Below, piece by piece: positions 1 to 11,042 of a stretch of 64,000 nt of DNA. The notes under the pieces were generated by a model, which saw only the letters and a program-made list of their open reading frames with translations, made no database searches and was not told the DNA's origin. The DNA lies in assembly GCA_037447655.1 (NCBI GenBank), contig JBBHKE010003002.1, positions 190,802 through 254,801 on the forward strand. The letters are read 5' to 3'. A program made the position numbers and the translations under genes. The stretch is from Zygnema cylindricum. Lineage: Eukaryota; Streptophyta; Zygnematophyceae; Zygnematales; Zygnemataceae. How positions within the stretch are numbered: position 1 is the first letter of the stretch; every line of letters starts with the position of its first letter.

Positions 1-1355
1 GAGGGAATTGACTACGAGGAAACCTTTGCCCCGGTGGTCAGATTTCCCTCCGTCCGCATACTTCTCAGCCTGGCAGCAGCGGAAGACATGGAAGTGCACC
101 AGATGGACATCAAAACAACCTTTTTGCATGGAGAATTGGAAGAGGAGATCTTCATGCGACAACCCGAAGGGTTTGTGGAAGAATGAAAGGAGAGTAAGGT
201 ATGCCGGCTGATTAAATCTCTTTATGATTTGAAACAGGCGCCTCGACAGTGGAATAAGAAGCTTGATGAGTTTCTTACCGGTCTGGGATATATCCGGATC
301 AGCTGAGACACTCAATCTATGTTTTCGAAGATGAGGAAGGTTTTATATTTATTGCAATTTATGTTGATGGTTTGCTTGTTTTAAGTAAATCAATGGAAAA
401 AATTAATAAACTGAAAACCGATCTTAAGGGGAGATTTGAAATGAAGGATATGGGGGAAGCAAAATATATTTTGGGAATTCAAGTAGAGAGAGACCGAAAA
501 AGAAAAATTATAAGATTGACTCAAAAGGAAGCAATAGGGAACATGCTTGAAAATTTTCAAATGGATAAAGCTAATAGTTGTACAACTCCAATGGAATTGA
601 AGAAGGGAAGTGAGGGGAGTGAGGAAGAAGGAGTCATAGTCTTAGACTAGGAATTATCTCCTGAAGAACAGAAGTTCATGCAGACTATTCCTTACAGGCA
701 AGCAGTGGGAAGTCTAATCTATTTTATGAATTGTACCCGGCCGGATTTAGCTGCAGCTGTAGGAGTGCTGAGTAGAAGTCTAAATGCTCCCACTAAAAAG
801 GATTGGGAGGCAGCTAAGAGAGTTCTTAGATACTTGATAGGAACTAGGGATCTATGGTTGCATTTGGGTGGGGAGAATACTGACATCACTACTTGGAGTG
901 ATGCTAGTTATGGTGATGCTCCGATGAGGAGATGCACTTCTGGATATGTATTATATGTGGGTGATGGGGCTTGCTGTTGGAGTAGCAAACAGCAAAAGGT
1001 TATTGCTCAGTCCACCATGGAGGCTGAGTATATGGCCTCTTGCTCTGCTGTAAAAGAATTGATGTGGGTCAAGTCTTTACTTGGTGAACTTGGTCATCTT
1101 AAGAGTGGTGTGCAGAAAATAATTTGTGATAATCAAGCAGCAATCGCTATTTCTGCCAATCCTAAACATCATTTTAAAGCTAAACACATAGACATTAGAC
1201 TCAGCTTTGTTAGAGAGAAAGTAGAAAATAAAATAATCATTTTAGAGTACCGACCAGATAGTGAGATGGTAGCAGATATGATGACCAAACCTGTGCCTTC
1301 CCCTAAGTTAATTTTGTGCAAGGAGAAGTGTGGTCTGAAATTAAAGATTGACTAG
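1..1355 (+). pseudogene. copia RT-RNase H (Cop-A), broken
   Basis: Copia-type pol encoding reverse transcriptase then RNase H. Frame 1 opens with [19 protein letters not shown], the usual copia RT start region. A TGA at 184-186 replaces a Gly codon, and a second TGA with a one-base loss lies near 303-310. The catalytic YVDD box reads YVDG (about 361-372), so the copy could not polymerise. A TAG at 648-650 separates RT from the RNase H part. The RNase H stretch (678-1355) is open and shows WSDASYGD, STMEAEYMA, CDNQAAI and HIDIRLSFVRE, ending at a TAG just before the polypurine tract. Confidence 0.93.
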
Positions 1356-1368
1356 AAAATAAGGGGAG

Positions 1369-2415
1369 TGCAGAAATTAATGGTTTTAAGTATTTTCTAG
1401 GTCTGAATAGAAATAAAGAAACCGAGGCAGTCTACCTCTAACTTCTCTCTCTCACTCTCAAACTTGTCGCAGTCACTGAGAAATTGGAGAGGAAGCTAGA
1501 GCCATGGCTACCTAGGCTATCATCAGGTTTACGAGAAATTTATATTAGTATAGGGATTAATTACTAAAAGGTATGTGCCGGCGACAGGATTTGATCCTGG
1601 TACCTGCCGGCAGTCAGATAGTAGTTAGCCGGTAGTCTTAGCCGTTAAGTCTAGAAGTAGTGTTACGTAGTATATAGTACGATAATTATTTAAACATGTA
1701 CACGTAGGATAAGTCATTTAACTATAACTGTTAACGGGATACATAGATATGGTAGTGTAAAAGTACGAATTACGGTACGGATAAGAAATCAATACCGCGC
1801 ATTGATTTCGTAAGCGAAACAAATACCGCGCATGTATTTATTACGGCTACGATCAAATGCGAGTTTAATCGGACGGCTTCAATTAGCGCCGAGATCGCGG
1901 AAGGAGAATTCGGCGGTTTGTGGGCATCGCCACATCGGATGACACGTGGCGAAGTTACATTGGAGCGCGGCATCTCCGAGGATTAAAGGAGCGAATCCAG
2001 ACATACCACGTGTCGACATTTAAGGCATGTCGTACAGTGTTCGTACATAAAGTACACCGGCAGCTGTACTTTTGCGTACGGAACTGTAATCTGATTGGTT
2101 CCGTACATTAGTAGATAGAGTCTGTGAGAGAGATAGGACTTAGAAAAATTAGAAGATAGGACCCTCTCTCCCAGAGAGCTTCTGTACAAAAGGTCAACTT
2201 TGACCCTCTATAACTTACTGGTCAAGGGAGCAAATTCAGAGATTCTTTTTGCTATCGACTCAGGTGAGTCTTGTCTTCACAGGGGTGAAGGTGGTCAGAG
2301 TTTTTGTCTGCCAGGGTGGCAGTTATTTTTGCTTAAACACAAAGGGGTCAGGATTATCCTAGAGGCTTCTTGGAAGCTGTCCACTCTGAGGACTTATGGA
2401 GGTCTCAGAGTTTCA
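1369..2415 (+). repeat. 3' LTR of Cop-A (1047 bp)
   Basis: Begins TGCAGAAATT after the polypurine tract and ends GTCTCAGAGTTTCA. It matches solo LTRs S1 and S3 in inverse orientation along its length. Its last 20 bp start with ATG and read MEVSEF, in frame with the Gag that would follow in a 5' LTR. A short hairpin, GACTC/GAGTC at 2257-2270, lies in the leader part and recurs in the other LTRs. Confidence 0.92.
1573..1655 (-). other. antisense tRNA-like block in Cop-A LTR
   Basis: On the minus strand an A-box-like GACTTAACGGCTAAG is followed by a B-box-like AGGATCAAATCC and a T run beyond the 3' end. The arms GCCGGC at 1577-1582 and 1606-1611 can pair around the T-arm. Interpreted as tRNA-derived, not a functional tRNA. 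Confidence 0.6.
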
Positions 2416-3112
2416 CTGCCGGTGTACCTTTTGTACGACAAATGTACAAAAAGGCTATTACATGGACGCGTGCCATTCTTTTACTTGTCCGTAGGTTCCT
2501 TGGAATTCCCGCGACCAAATGTGATCTCTCCACGTGGCGCTTGGTCATGCCATGTCACAAAAAATACCAAATTGACCTCTTCGAGATTTTGGCGATGATG
2601 TGCGCCGTTGGATTTGAATCGAAATGCAATCTCAACCGTTATAAATACTTGCGCGACATTTGTTTCGCTGTCGAAACAAAATGCGCGGTATCCGTTTTGC
2701 AATAGTATCGTACTTCGTATTTTATAAAATTGTATCTATGCATGCTGTATACAGTTTCAGTTAAATGAATTTGTTCCTTCCTAAATAAATATATATCTAA
2801 CACATACTATACCATTTAGCATTGATCCTAGTTTAATAGGATAAAACTGACCGTTATCGGCCAATTTGACGAACGGCAGGTACCGGGATCAAAACCCGGG
2901 TCCGTCAAATATATTTTTAGTAACCAATTAAAAATAACTGCCTGTTAAACTAAGGTAGCCATGGATTAACCACCCTCTCTATCCTTCAGTGACTACAACA
3001 AGTATGGGGGCTAGAGAGAGGAGGTGGAGGCAGGCTGTCCATCCTTTTTTTTTCCTTTTATACTAACATATTTAAACCTAGAAAATACTCTAGAAATTTA
3101 TTAATTTTTACA
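2416..3112 (-). repeat. 3' LTR of Cop-C, truncated by Cop-A
   Basis: In sense it starts TGTAAAAATTAATAAATTTC at 3112 after the polypurine tract AATAAGGGGAG. It matches the Cop-C 5' LTR (13815-14850) until Cop-A interrupts it at 2415/2416. Confidence 0.9.
2822..2908 (+). other. antisense tRNA-like block in Cop-C 3' LTR
   Basis: TTGACG (2866-2871) can pair with CGTCAA (2903-2908), enclosing a T-arm-like CCGGG/CCCGG stem with loop ATCAAAA. A TTTTTAGTAA run follows. The stem sequence differs from Cop-A but pairing is kept. Confidence 0.6.
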
Positions 3113-4885
3113 CTCCCCTTATTTTCTAGTCTAATTTTACCTTCAGTTTTAGTCCACATTTTTATCTACAATATTTCAATTTTGGAGAGGCACAGGTTTT
3201 GTCATCATATCAGCCACCATTTCCTCATCAGATCTATATACAAGATTCACAATCTTATTCTCAACTTTTTCCCTCACAAAACTCAATCTTATGTCCCTAT
3301 TCTTAGCTTTAAAATGATATTTTGGATTAGCTGCAATTGCAACGGCAGCTTGATTATCACGAAACACTTCATGCACTCCCTCTTTCATATACCCCAGTTC
3401 TTGCAGCAAGAACTTGACCCACATCAACTCTTTCACAACAAAAAAAGAGGCCATGTACTCAACCTCCATAGTAGACTGAGCAACCACCTTTTGTTGCTTA
3501 CTGCTCCAACCGCATGCACCTTCCCCAACATACAACACATACCCAGAAGTGCATCTTCTCATAGGTGCGTCCCCATAACTGGCATCACTCCTACTAGTGA
3601 TGTCAATGTGCTCCCCTCCCAAATGGAACCATAACTCTCTGGTTCCCACCAGATATCTCATGACTCTCTTGGCTGCCTCCTAGTCTCTCTTCCTAGGATC
3701 ATTATGGCTCCTACTGAGTACTCCAACTGCTGCCGCTATGTCCGGTCTGGTACAGTTCATCAAATAGATTAAACTTTCCACGACCTGTTTATAAGGGATA
3801 GACTTCATAAACTCTCTCTCATCTGGACTCATATGACCGTCTAAGATCATCACTCCTCCTTCTACACTTCTATCAATTACTTTTTTCAAGTCCATGGGAG
3901 TGGTACAACTGTTAGCATTTTCCATCTGGAATTTCTCAAGCATATTACCTATTGTTTCTTTCTGAGTAAGTCTGATAATCTTCTTCCCCTTATCTCTCTC
4001 TATTTGACTCCCCAAAATATATCTTGCCTCCCTTAAATCCTTCATATCAAATCTGCTTCTAAGATCTTTCTTTAACTTATTGATTTTTTACAAAGATTTA
4101 CTCAACACAAGCTGATCATCCACATAAATTGCAATAAAGATGACACCATTCTCATCTTCAAACATATAGATAGAATGGTCAGAACTGATCCGGATATATC
4201 CCAAACCAGTGAGAAACTCATCTAGTTTCTTATTCCACAGTCGGGGAGCCTGCTTAAGTCCATATAAGGACTTTATGAGCCTGCAGACTTTGCTCTCTTC
4301 TCCTTCTTCCACGAACCCCTCGGGTTGCCTAATGAAAATTTCTTCCTCTAACTCGCCATTAAGAAAAGCAGTCTTAATGTCTATCTGGTGTATTTCCATG
4401 TCTTCCGTTGCTGCCAGACTGAGGAGAATCCTTACTCATAGGAACTGAACAACTGGAGCAAAGGTCTCCTCATAGTCAATCCCCTCCTTTTGGGTGAACC
4501 CTTTCGCTACCAATCGAGCCTTATATCTCTCAATGGTATTATCTGGGTTCAGTTTTAGTTTAAATACCCATTAACACCCAAGAGGTTTTCTATCTGGTGG
4601 ACAATCGGCTAGTTCTCAAGTATTTGCTTCCATGATGGAAGCCATCTCATCATTTATGGCTCTAATCGATATTTATTTCTCTGGACTAGTCACTGCCTCC
4701 GAGTAAAACTGAGGCTCATCTGGGTGAGATAGCCTAGTTACCTTATGAGCAACATGTTTTTCCTGTATCCTTTTGCTGCTCCTTCTCTCTCCCTCAAACT
4801 CCGAAGCTGGAATGTATGGAAGTCTTGGATTTCGCCTCATTATCTCATCGGCTCCTCTATCCATTGAAGCCGGTTCTGGTCCCAC
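3113..4885 (-). pseudogene. copia IN tail, RT and RNase H (Cop-C), broken
   Basis: On the minus strand this runs from the IN-RT linker (RRSSKRIQEKHVAHKV) through RT to RNase H. RT keeps YVDD in the form AIYVDDQLVLSKS near 4100-4125. Further stops and shifts lie near 4675, 4400, 4050 and 3670. RNase H shows SRSDASYGD, STMEVEYMA and FRDNQAAVAI, with the usual Cys of CDNQ changed to Arg. The reading frame at 4886 runs straight into the Cop-B LTR, so the MAVFSDSF-type start seen there is a chimera with LTR sequence. Confidence 0.9.
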
Positions 4886-5895
4886 TGCAATTCTGTGTCC
4901 TCCATTAGACCACATAATACAGGAAGCCTCTAGATAGTATTTAACTAACCCACTTGAAGCCACAACCACTGCTGCCCAAGAAGGCAAACTGACAATTTGA
5001 CTGCACCCTTGTGTAGCCTGGACTCCCTTGAGTCCGTAGCAAAAAGAATCACTAAAAACGGCCAACCAGCCGATAAGTTATGAGGCGGCAAAAAATGCCA
5101 ATTTATACAAAGCTCTCTTAGAGAGAGAGGTGTCTATCTACCAAAATTTCCTAAGTCCTAAATCTCTCTCACAACCCCTATCTAATAGAGTACGAACCAA
5201 TAATATTACTGTAAAGTACAAAATGGTACTACGGCCGATGTCCTTTCTGTACGGCCGGTGTACGACAAGGCTACTGAGTGGACGTGTGTCATTTTTCCAC
5301 TCGTTCGTATATTCACCGGAATTCTCGCGACCGAATGTCATCCTTCCACGCGGCGCCACGTCATGCCACGTCCTTAAAATCCAAAGTGACCATTCTGCGA
5401 TCTCGGCGATGACGTGTGCCGTCGGATTAAATTCGACATTAAATGTCGACCGTTTAAAACAAATGTCTGTTTCATTTGTTTCGTGCGAAATGACGTTCGC
5501 ACTAAACCTTAACAAGTTATATGTTCGTTTCGTCCATATTTTAGTTAAATCATTTCAGTGTAATACAATAGTTTAAATATAAATGAAACCCTATATCATC
5601 CAACGGACTTTTACGACAGACTGGTTTAGAGCTAACGGCTACGCCGCGCTCTACCGGTCGGGGGTTCGAGTCTTGTCGGACTCAACCTTTTGTTAAGAGT
5701 GACGTAAGTCACTCTTTAGTCCTTCCTATGGAGCTGAGGCAGCCATGGCTCCATCGCTCTCTCTCTCTCCTTCAGTGACTACAACAAGTATGGGGGAAAG
5801 AGAGAAGAGATGGAGGCAGACTGCCATCATTTTCTATACATGTTTCCGCTAATTTATTTTAGACCTAGAAAATACAAAAACTACTTATTTTAACA
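4886..5895 (-). repeat. 3' LTR of Cop-B (1010 bp)
   Basis: The sense start is TGTTAAAATAAG at 5895, next to the polypurine tract; the sense end is AATTGCA at 4886. Closely matches 10235-11242. A 20-bp imperfect palindrome (AGAGTGAC/GTCACTCT arms) lies at 5696-5715, just beyond the tRNA-like block. Confidence 0.94.
5611..5690 (+). other. antisense tRNA-like block in Cop-B 3' LTR
   Basis: GGTTTAGAGCTAACGGC is followed by GGTTCGAGTCT at 5663-5673, one base from a canonical B box, then CCTTTTG at 5686-5692 as a possible Pol III stop. Confidence 0.65.
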
Positions 5896-5948
5896 CTCCC
5901 CTAATTTTCTAGTCTAATTTTAATTTTTATTTTAATCCACATTTTTCC

Positions 5949-7295
5949 CTACAGTATTTTAACTTTGGTGAGGGTACAAATTTTGGTCATCATGTCCGCT
6001 ACCATTTCCTCATCCGATCTATATACAAGATTCACTATTTTATTCTCAACTTTTTCTCTTACAAAACTTAATCTTATGTCCATATGTTTAGCCTTAAAAT
6101 GATGTTTTGGATTGGCTGCAATTACTATGGCTGCTTGATTATCACAAAACACTTCATGCACTCCCTCTTTCATATACCCCAGTTCTTGCAGCAAGGACTT
6201 GACCCAAATCAACTCTTTTACAGCTGAACAAGAGGCCATGTACTCAACCTCCATAGTGGACTGAGCAACCACCTTTTGTTGCTTACTTCTGTAACAGCAT
6301 GCACCTTCCCAACATACAACACATACCCAGAAGTGCATCGTCTCATAGGTGCGTCCCCATAATTGGCATCACTCCAAGTAGTGATGTCAGTGTGATCCCC
6401 TCCCAAGTGCAACCATAACTCTCTGGTTTCTACCAGATATCTCATGACTCTCTTGGCTGCCTCCCAATCCCTCTTCCTAGGATCATTAAGACTCCTACTG
6501 AGTACTCCAACTGCTGCCGCTATGTTCGGCCTGGTACAATTCATAAAATAGATTAAACTTCATACGACCTGTCTATAAGGGATAGTCTTTATAAATGCTC
6601 TCTTCTGTACTCATTTGATCAAATAATATCATCACTCCTCCTTCTACACTCCCATCATTTACTTTTTTCAAGTCTATCGAAGTGGTACAACTGTAACATT
6701 TTCCATCTGGAATTTCTCAAGCATATTACCTATTGCTTCTTTCTGAGTAAGTCTGATAATCTTCTTCCCCTTATCTCTCTCCATTTGAATCCCCAAAATA
6801 TATTTTGCCTCCCCTAAATCCTTCATATCAAATCTGCTTCTAAGATTTGATTTTTTTTTATTGATCTTTTCGAAGGATTTACTCAACACAAGCAGATAAT
6901 CCACATAATTGCAATAAAAATTACACCATTCTCATCTTCAAACATATAGAGATAGAATGGTCAGAGCTGATACGGATATATCCCAAACTGGTAAGAAACT
7001 CATCTAGTTGCTTATTCCACTGTCGGGGAGCCTGCTTTAGTCCATATAAGGACTTTACGAGCCTGCAGACTTTGTTCTCTTCTCCTTCTTCCACGAACCC
7101 TTCGGGTTGTCTCATGAAAATTTCTTCCTCTAACTCACCATTGAGGAAAGTAGTCTTAATGTCCATCTGATGTTTTTCCATGTCTTTCGCTGCTGCCTGA
7201 CTGAGGAGAATCCTTACTGATGGGAACCAAACAACTGCAGCAAAGGTCTCCTCATAGTCAATCCCCTCATTTTGGGTGAACCCTTTCGCTACCAA
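5949..7295 (-). pseudogene. copia RT-RNase H (Cop-B), broken
   Basis: RT and RNase H on the minus strand. RT opens with [18 protein letters not shown], followed by [20 protein letters not shown] frameshift at about 6905-6920 falls at the active site, where YVDD becomes a YVDY-like reading. Further shifts lie near 6674 and 6545. RNase H carries WSDANYGD, STMEVEYMA, CDNQAAIVIA and HMDIRLSFVRE, with one shift near 6300. It ends close to the 3' LTR with a degraded tail. Confidence 0.93.
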
Positions 7296-8890
7296 TCAAG
7301 CCCTATATCATTCAATGGTATTATCTGGGTTCAGTTTTAGTTTAAATACCCATTTTCACCCAATAGGTTTTCTGTCTGAAGGACAATCTGCTTGTTCCCA
7401 AGTATTTGCTTCTATGATAGAAGCCATCTCATCATTTATAACTCTAATCCATCTTTCTTTCCCTGGACTATTCACTGCATCTGAGTAAGACCGAGGCTCA
7501 TCAGGGTGAGATAGCTTAGTTACCTTATGAGCGGCTTGTTTTTATTGTAATCTTTTGCTGCTCCTCCTTCCTCCCTCAAACTCCGAAGCAAGAATGGATG
7601 GAAGTCTTGGATTTCTTCTCACTGTCTCATCGGCTCCCCTGTCCATGGAAACCGGTTCTTGTCCCGCTTCTCTATCTCCTCGAAGTCCATAGGAGTATGT
7701 GAGGTTTCCGGTGAGTCTCCTGTATCTTGGATCTCCCCTGAATCTGTAATCACGGTTTCACCCATGTCCCTTTCGGGAACGACCGAGTTCTCCTCACTTT
7801 CGGACTCAAATCTGATCCTTATCTTCTTTGTATATTTGAAGGGGTCAAATGACTTCCCTTCATCCATGACAACTAAGTGTTTGACCAGAATGATATCTTT
7901 CTTTGCTAAGTCATAGACTCTATATCCCTTAACATCCTCATCATATCCCACAAAGTATCCAGGTTTTCCCTTAGCATCTAGTTTCCAGTTTTTCCTATCC
8001 GTGTCAAGACTGTAAACTTGGCTACCAAATACTTTAAGGTGTGAGATATCTGGTTTCCTTCCAACCCATCTCTCATAAGGTGTCACTCCCTTTACAGCTG
8101 AGGTAAGGACTCTATTCTTAATGTAGTTGGCACAGTTCATTGCTTCTGCCCAAAATCTCTTTCCTATTTTCTTGTCTGCCAACATACTGCGTACACTATC
8201 TCCTAGTGTTCGATTCAACCTCTCAACTACCCCATTTTGTTCCGGGATATATGGTACATTTTTCTGGTGCTGCACTCCCTCATCTCTCACATATTCCTCA
8301 AACTCGTTAGAGGTATATTCCCCCCCATTATCACTCCTTATCCTCTTAATGGGGGTTTCATGCAACTTCTCACTCCAAGCTTTATATTATTTGAAGTAAG
8401 TTGATGCTTCAGACTTTGTTTTCAGAAAGTAGATTCTAGAGTACCTAGACCAGTCATTAGTTAATGTCATCATAAACCTCTTTCCTCCAACCGAAGGTAC
8501 TTTTGCATGTCCCCAAATTTCTGTGTGGACCAAATCTAACACTTTCTCACCTCTATATGTGGCGGCTTTGGGAAAGGGAAGTCTGTGAGCCTTACCTTGA
8601 GCACAACCACTACAATCATCCATCATTTCATTTTCCCCAAACTGAATGCCATCTACTACCCCAAGCTTTTTCATTTCCTTCAAACTATCAAAATGCACAT
8701 GCCCCAACAGCTTATGCCAAATCATCACCTTAGGGACACCAACATAGTAAGCATTATTCTTTTCATTACTCAGGTTAAGCCTAAACATTCTTTGGCTACC
8801 CTTATCTGTTGTGAAGTAAACTTCATCCCTATACTTAGCTGTAAAGACTCCCTTTCTAGTGAAGGTATCAAACTCTTTGTCATCTAACAC
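7296..8890 (-). pseudogene. copia integrase and IN-RT linker (Cop-B), broken
   Basis: Integrase on the minus strand. The zinc-binding segment reads WHKLLGHVHF, then CSGC. The core shows VHTEIWG, where the first catalytic Asp is Glu, RSDNGGEYT for the second Asp, and QNGVVERLNRT with the catalytic Glu kept. A stop lies near 8387 between the first and second core motifs. The GKR-type middle (GYFVGYDEDVKGYRVYD) and an acidic variable linker follow. A frame break near 7619 separates it from RT. Confidence 0.92.
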
Positions 8891-10254
8891 AGACGTAGAG
8901 ACAAGATTTTTCTCAGCTGAGGAATGTAAAGTACATTTGAGAATGTAAGTATAGAAGTTTTACCTTCCACTAAGACTTTCAGATCTATTGATCCCACTAG
9001 ATGTGTAGTAACCACTCTCCCATCCCCATACTCTATCTCTACAGTAGGAATCTTTCTTAACTTAGTGAAGAGTTCTTTATCACGACACATATGCATGGAT
9101 GCACCTGAGTCGATGATCCATCCTTCCTGTGGAACTTCCCGGATTGCTCTAAGTGCACACTTCTGCCTCCGAGGAATCTCCTTCTCCTCCAGACTCTCGT
9201 CAAGAAGAAGCTCCCTATCCTCCTTAGAGGACTCATCCTCGGTTTCTCTTGACACTTTTATAACCACAAGTGCCTTTTTCTTCCCTCCGGAAGAACCCCC
9301 TCCACGGTTCTCTTGGAGCCTCAGCTCTGATAGCTTGACACAATCTGCGATAAAGTGTTCCGACTTTTTGCAATAATGACAAAGACCCTTTAGGGGCCTT
9401 TGTCCCCCAGAATGATCTTTTTCCCCTCTATAAAGTTTCTTCGGGTCCTTCCCCCATCGGTCCCCTCCTGCTGATAGAGCTTGAATGCTCCTTCCTCCTC
9501 TCCTAATCTCCATTGTGTTTTCCTGCACAAGTATCATCCTGACTACTGTGTTCCGTTTCCATGAACTATCAAGCATTCCCTGTACTCGGTACACTATGTT
9601 TTTGAACTCATCTGGTAATTTCATGATAAGGGTGTTAACTTTCATTTTCATTGTACCTGTCCACCCGACAGTTTCCATTTCCATTTACAAACAAGAAAGA
9701 TCATTACAGTAATCTAACATCTTTCCTCCTTTGTAAGTGTAACTCACTAGCTTTTACCCAGACAACTGGAGCTCCTGAATAGTTCCAACTCTATAAATCT
9801 CCACTAAAATCATCCACAACTCCTCGGCCTTGTATATGTGAAGATAAGGAGTGGCCAAACCTTGAGTGAGGTGCCTCAGAATGAAGTTCTTGGCAGCCAT
9901 GTTTACATCCTCCCACATTTGAGTATCGTTCTCCACGGTGTTCACGATTTGCGCTCCCGATACTGTGGCAATAGGAGTGAGGGGTGTCTCCTTCTCTTTC
10001 CCCTTTTCGGACACACAGCTGTCCCCATCATCTGCCTCCTCGGCTGAGGCAATCGTTGTTGCAGAAAACCTTACTCCCCCAAATACTGGTGGAGTTCCCG
10101 AAGGTGGACGTTTCACTTGTCCACTGACGATACCCCAGTATCGTTTTTCACACAAAGCTTCCATCATCATGGCTTCCCAATAGATGAACCCTGATCCATT
10201 GAAGGTGGGCACCCTAGAGGGTGGGCTCATAACCTGCAATTCTATGTCTTCCAT
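8884..10254 (-). pseudogene. copia gag-protease (Cop-B), broken
   Basis: Gag with capsid-like region, zinc knuckle and aspartic protease. The ATG at 10254-10252 lies inside the 5' LTR and reads MEDIELQ, then through the PBS as VMSPPSRVPTFNGSGF. A stop at 9754-9756 replaces a Gln codon and another at about 9685 replaces Tyr. The knuckle is CHYCKKSEHFIADC. The protease active site IIDSGASMHMC lies near 9100-9115. A frameshift at about 8884-8900 separates protease from integrase. Confidence 0.92.
10220..10234 (-). promoter_or_regulatory. primer-binding site of Cop-B (tRNA-iMet anticodon arm)
   Basis: Sense GGTTATGAGCCCACC directly after the LTR end. It differs at one base from GGTTATGGGCCCACC, the complement of the plant initiator tRNA-Met anticodon arm as I recall it. 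It also encodes Gag residues VMSPP. Confidence 0.75.
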
Positions 10255-10450
10255 TGGACCACATAATACAGGAAGCCTCTAGATAGTATTTAACTAACCC
10301 ACTTGAAGCCACAACCACTGCTCCCCAAGAAGGCAAACTGACAATGGGATTGCACCCCTGTGTAGCTTGGACTCCTTTGAGTTCGTAGCAAAGAGAATCA
10401 CTGAAAACGGCCAACCAGCCGATAAGTTATGAGGCGGCAAAAAATGCCAA

Positions 10451-10456
10451 TTTATA
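10451..10456 (-). promoter_or_regulatory. TATA box of Cop-B 5' LTR
   Basis: Sense TATAAA within TTTGTATAAATTGG, just downstream of the repeated CTCTC/GAGAG inverted repeat. The same position in Cop-D, Cop-I and Cop-C LTRs is also TATA-like, so transcription probably starts about 30 bp further on. Confidence 0.6.
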
Positions 10457-10960
10457 CAAAGCTCTCTTAGAGAGAGAGGTGTCTATCTACCAAAATTTCC
10501 TAAGTCCTAAATCTCTCTCACAACCCCTATCTACTAAAGTACGAACCAATCATATTACTGTAAAGTACAAAATGGTACTACGGCCGATGTCCTTTCTGTA
10601 CGGCCGGTGTACGACAAGGCTACTGAGTGGACGCGTGTCATTTTTCCACTCGTTCGTATATTCACCGGAATTCTCGCGACCGAATGTCATCCTTCCACGC
10701 GGCGCCACGTCATGCCACGTCCATAAAATCCAAAGTGACCATTCCGCGATCTCGGCGATGACGTGTGCCGTTGGATGAAATCCGACATTAAATGTCGACC
10801 GTTTAAAACAAATGTCCGTTTCATTTGTTTTGTGCGAAATGACGTACGCACTAAACCTTAACAAGTTCTATGTTCGTTTCGTCCTTATTTCAGTTAAATC
10901 ATTTCAGTGTAATAAAATAGTTTAAATATAAATGTAACCCTATATCATCTAACGGACTTT

Positions 10961-11042
10961 TACGACAGACTGGTTTAGAGCTAACGGCTACGCCGCGCTC
11001 TACCGGTCGGGGGTTCGAGTCCTGCCGGACTCAACGTTTTGT
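10961..11042 (+). other. antisense tRNA-like block in Cop-B 5' LTR
   Basis: The clearest case: B box GGTTCGAGTCC at 11012-11022 is canonical, preceded by GGTTTAGAGCTAACGGC as A-box region. The 3' end is followed by the hairpin CTCAAC-GTTTT-GTTGAG, whose T run could stop Pol III. Confidence 0.7.

Larger units (their letters stand above)
1..2415 (+). mobile_element. Cop-A, copia element, 3' part with 3' LTR
   Basis: The right end of a Ty1/copia element whose 5' part lies outside the window. RT and RNase H remnants are followed by the polypurine stretch AATAAGGGGAG at about 1358-1368 and an LTR to 2415. It sits inside the 3' LTR of Cop-C: sequence resuming at 2416 (CTGCCGGTG) matches the middle of the Cop-C 5' LTR near 14156. 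It is therefore younger than Cop-C. Confidence 0.9.

Noticed and set aside
1577-1611. Rho-independent terminator hairpin
   Set aside because: This is nuclear plant-type DNA, and the stem coincides with the T-arm of the tRNA-like block.
4673-5065. A novel 130-codon gene starting MAVFSDSF
   Set aside because: It is a chimera of Cop-B LTR sequence and the Cop-C integrase-RT linker across the insertion point; a similar LTR-only frame occurs at 10214-10414.
5130-5576. Open frames of 100-148 codons within LTRs
   Set aside because: They recur wherever the LTR recurs, in sense and antisense, with no recognisable domain and frame breaks between copies.
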